DNA of 27,302 nucleotides from a virus. The position numbers and the translations under genes were made by a program. The DNA lies in the IMG/VR virus record IMGVR_UViG_3300004369_000112, positions 1 to 27,302 of that record. One strand, 5' to 3'. Each line of letters starts with the position of its first letter. Position 1 is the first letter of the stretch. Shown here in pieces: positions 25,413 through 27,302 of the stretch. Under the pieces are notes generated by a model. It was given only the letters and a program-made list of their open reading frames with translations. It did no database searches and was not told where the DNA came from.

Positions 25413-27302
25413 TTAACCATAAATTAAAATTATTTCGTCAACTATTTCTGCCATAATATCTGCATCTATCGGAATGTCTTCTTGACCTTGGGCTAGGATC
25501 CAGTTAGACCCTGTAAATACTTCAAGATTATCAATGTCAGTATTAACACGTAATTCGCCTATATAATTTGTTGTGCCTCTTGAATTGGAATCTCCAGCTG
25601 GAATTACTACACCATTTGTTCCTATAATTTTACTATATTTTGTAGTATTATCTATTATCAATCCGTTTGTGCTTGTGTTTGATATTGTATTGTCTTTAAA
25701 TAAAATATCTGATACGTTTATACTGGCATTTAAATTAGATGATAACAAAATATTAGTATTGGTGTTTTTACTGGTTATATAATTATCATCTATTATCAAG
25801 TCGTCTATTTCTAACTTGTTGATGTTTAATTGTTGATTATCAATTGTGCCTAGTAAATTATTGTCTGTTGTAAATGATAAAAAATTACTAGTTGGATCTG
25901 CAATTACTTTAGTCTGTTTATCACTACTGTAAACTCCTGCTAATACTATTGCATCATTATTTCCAATTACTTCAAATAAATTATCATCGTTATTAAACTT
26001 CATATAACCAGCAGACACAACACGATCGTTTGTTGAACCTATTGGTAAAATTAAAGAACCAGTGCTTATTATGTTAACATTTGAATTTGAAGATAATGTG
26101 AAAGAATTATTTATTGTTTTAATGTTTTTGCCATTAATATAAATATCTTCTAGTACAATGTCGCCTGTTCCGTTTGTTCTTAATTCTAAATTAGTATTAG
26201 AACTAGTTGTAGTAATGTAGTTATTAGTAATAGTGATATCGCTAATATTAGCTTCATTTAAAAATATTTTTTTGTATTTTTTATCTGCAGAACCTATGTT
26301 GTAAGCCCCACTATTAGTTGGTATTAAATCATTGTTAAATTCTATTTCTATATTTAAAATATCTGTTGGCGTAGTTCCAAACGTAACGTTTCCGCCAGAC
26401 ATTGTTAAATCATTAGTTAGATCCAAGTTTTTATAAATGTTCGTATTGCTTTGAAAATTTAATATTTTAGTTTGACTATCAAGTATTAAATCTCCTGCAA
26501 GTGTCTTAATATCATTGTTTTGAAAAATAAAATTACCAACATTTATTTTTTCACCATCAATAAATATTGTCTGATTATTGGTGGTTACAGTTAAGCCTGT
26601 TAAAGAACTTATTGCTGTTTCATCAATAGTCAAACTAGTTGTGTTAGTAGATTGATCTACAAAGAAATTATTTCCTACTGAAAATTTGCCTTTATGATCA
26701 ATTGCTTGATAATAGACTTGTGCATTGTTAGATTTTACAATTTCATTTGCACTAATAACTTTAGTAGGATCGTTTGTAACATCAGTTCCAGCGCCAATGT
26801 AAGCAAGATTATGATTGATAGCATAAACTATAACCTCATTGCCATCGCCTACTATACCATAATTTCCATATATGTTAGCACTGCCTATGCTTCTAATTTC
26901 AGCACCATAGTTTATTGTGCTACCGTCTGTGCTAAGATGTCCTGTGGTACCATTGTATGCATATATTCCACGATTAGCAAAATATGTAAACGAATTAAGC
27001 CATTCAACTCTCGCTCCATTAGTTACAGTTAATGCATCTGTATTAGGAGTTAAAAACGTACAACTATGAAAAAGCATACCTGCTTCTTGACTATTAGCAT
27101 TTACATCAGCACCGTCTACTAATGCACCATTGGCACCATTTATTGTAGTAATTACTGTTACATTTTGGATATAAGGACTTCGGGTGGTTATTAAAGTATT
27201 GGCAGCGAAGCGAAAAACATAACCACTAATAGTATCTTTAATAGTTAAATTTTGTATGGTAGTTTCACCGTTAAGTAAAAATACATCATTACCTTCATAA
27301 CC
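25413..27302 (-). CDS. Large fibre protein, C-terminal part (5' end outside window)
   Basis: The frame stays open to the right edge. The first ATG (27077) lies inside a conserved block and is not the true start: the 75 codons before it, read in frame, include 'FLLNGETTIQNLTI' and 'TRSPYIQNVTVI', matching residues 306-354 of the 1238-aa paralogue. About 630 aa are visible. From 'MLFHSCTF' on, the paralogues align closely ('EWLNSFTYFA', 'GAEIRSIGSANIYGNYG', 'NHNLAYIGAG', 'DHKGKFSVGNNFFVDQ'), except that this protein has only a short link ('HLSTDGSTINY') where the other carries about 294 extra residues with the LamG domain. The rest is shaft-like with 'TNLELRTNGTGDI' repeats, ending 'AEIVDEIILIYG', as in the paralogue. 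It is a tail fibre or fibre-associated structural protein. Confidence 0.85.
   Translation of the reverse strand, partial: GYEGNDVFLLNGETTIQNLTIKDTISGYVFRFAANTLITTRSPYIQNVTVITTINGANGALVDGADVNANSQEAGMLFHSCTFLTPNTDALTVTNGARVEWLNSFTYFANRGIYAYNGTTGHLSTDGSTINYGAEIRSIGSANIYGNYGIVGDGNEVIVYAINHNLAYIGAGTDVTNDPTKVISANEIVKSNNAQVYYQAIDHKGKFSVGNNFFVDQSTNTTSLTIDETAISSLTGLTVTTNNQTIFIDGEKINVGNFIFQNNDIKTLAGDLILDSQTKILNFQSNTNIYKNLDLTNDLTMSGGNVTFGTTPTDILNIEIEFNNDLIPTNSGAYNIGSADKKYKKIFLNEANISDITITNNYITTTSSNTNLELRTNGTGDIVLEDIYINGKNIKTINNSFTLSSNSNVNIISTGSLILPIGSTNDRVVSAGYMKFNNDDNLFEVIGNNDAIVLAGVYSSDKQTKVIADPTSNFLSFTTDNNLLGTIDNQQLNINKLEIDDLIIDDNYITSKNTNTNILLSSNLNASINVSDILFKDNTISNTSTNGLIIDNTTKYSKIIGTNGVVIPAGDSNSRGTTNYIGELRVNTDIDNLEVFTGSNWILAQGQEDIPIDADIMAEIVDEIILIYG

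Noticed and set aside
27075-27077. ATG as the start of the rightmost fibre gene
   Set aside because: The frame is open to the window edge and the upstream codons match the 1238-aa paralogue, so this Met is internal.

Overview
This window looks like the late structural region of an AT-rich, T4-like marine myovirus (the kind that infects cyanobacteria or SAR11/Pelagibacter). The grounds are very long fibre proteins with signatures I associate with those phages: an N-terminal 'GRISGPLLK' start, 'STDQDGNFRVGEL' blocks, pectin-lyase-like beta-helix strands and 'PTQRAIKTYI' tails. Genes are tightly packed with short gaps and 1-4 bp overlaps, there are T4-type late promoter motifs (ATAAATA), and auxiliary genes for carbamoyl transfer, glycosyl transfer and a Nudix enzyme are present. 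No terminase, capsid, polymerase or host gene falls inside the window, so the host and exact phage group are inferred, not shown.

Layout. Positions 1-1514 are read on the + strand: the 3' end of a virion structural gene, a Nudix hydrolase and a small cupin that overlaps it by 4 bp. They converge on a long minus-strand block (27302 to 1511), and the two converging genes share a CTAG stop. In transcription order (right to left) the minus block holds: a fibre gene cut by the window edge (25413-27302); a longer paralogue with an inserted LamG-like domain (21648-25364); two small proteins; two giant fibre proteins of 1761 and 1680 aa, each starting with about eight carbohydrate-binding-like W...W repeats and continuing into a beta-helix; three small beta-type proteins; three Cys/His-rich, glycine-rich adhesin-like paralogues; a tail-assembly-chaperone-like protein; a GT9-like glycosyltransferase overlapping a NodU/CmcH-type carbamoyltransferase; and two further structural-looking proteins.

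Working model (inference): the minus block builds the host-recognition apparatus. The large fibres supply the shafts and carbohydrate-binding domains, the Cys/His-rich proteins are candidate tip adhesins helped by the chaperone-like protein, and the glycosyltransferase and carbamoyltransferase may decorate either the virion or the host surface glycan. Comparing paralogues inside the window shows at least four cassette insertions into conserved fibre scaffolds, which fits rapid evolution of receptor binding. The most unusual feature is the triplet of proteins with about 6-10% cysteine, one holding a metallothionein-like run of 7 Cys in 13 residues.
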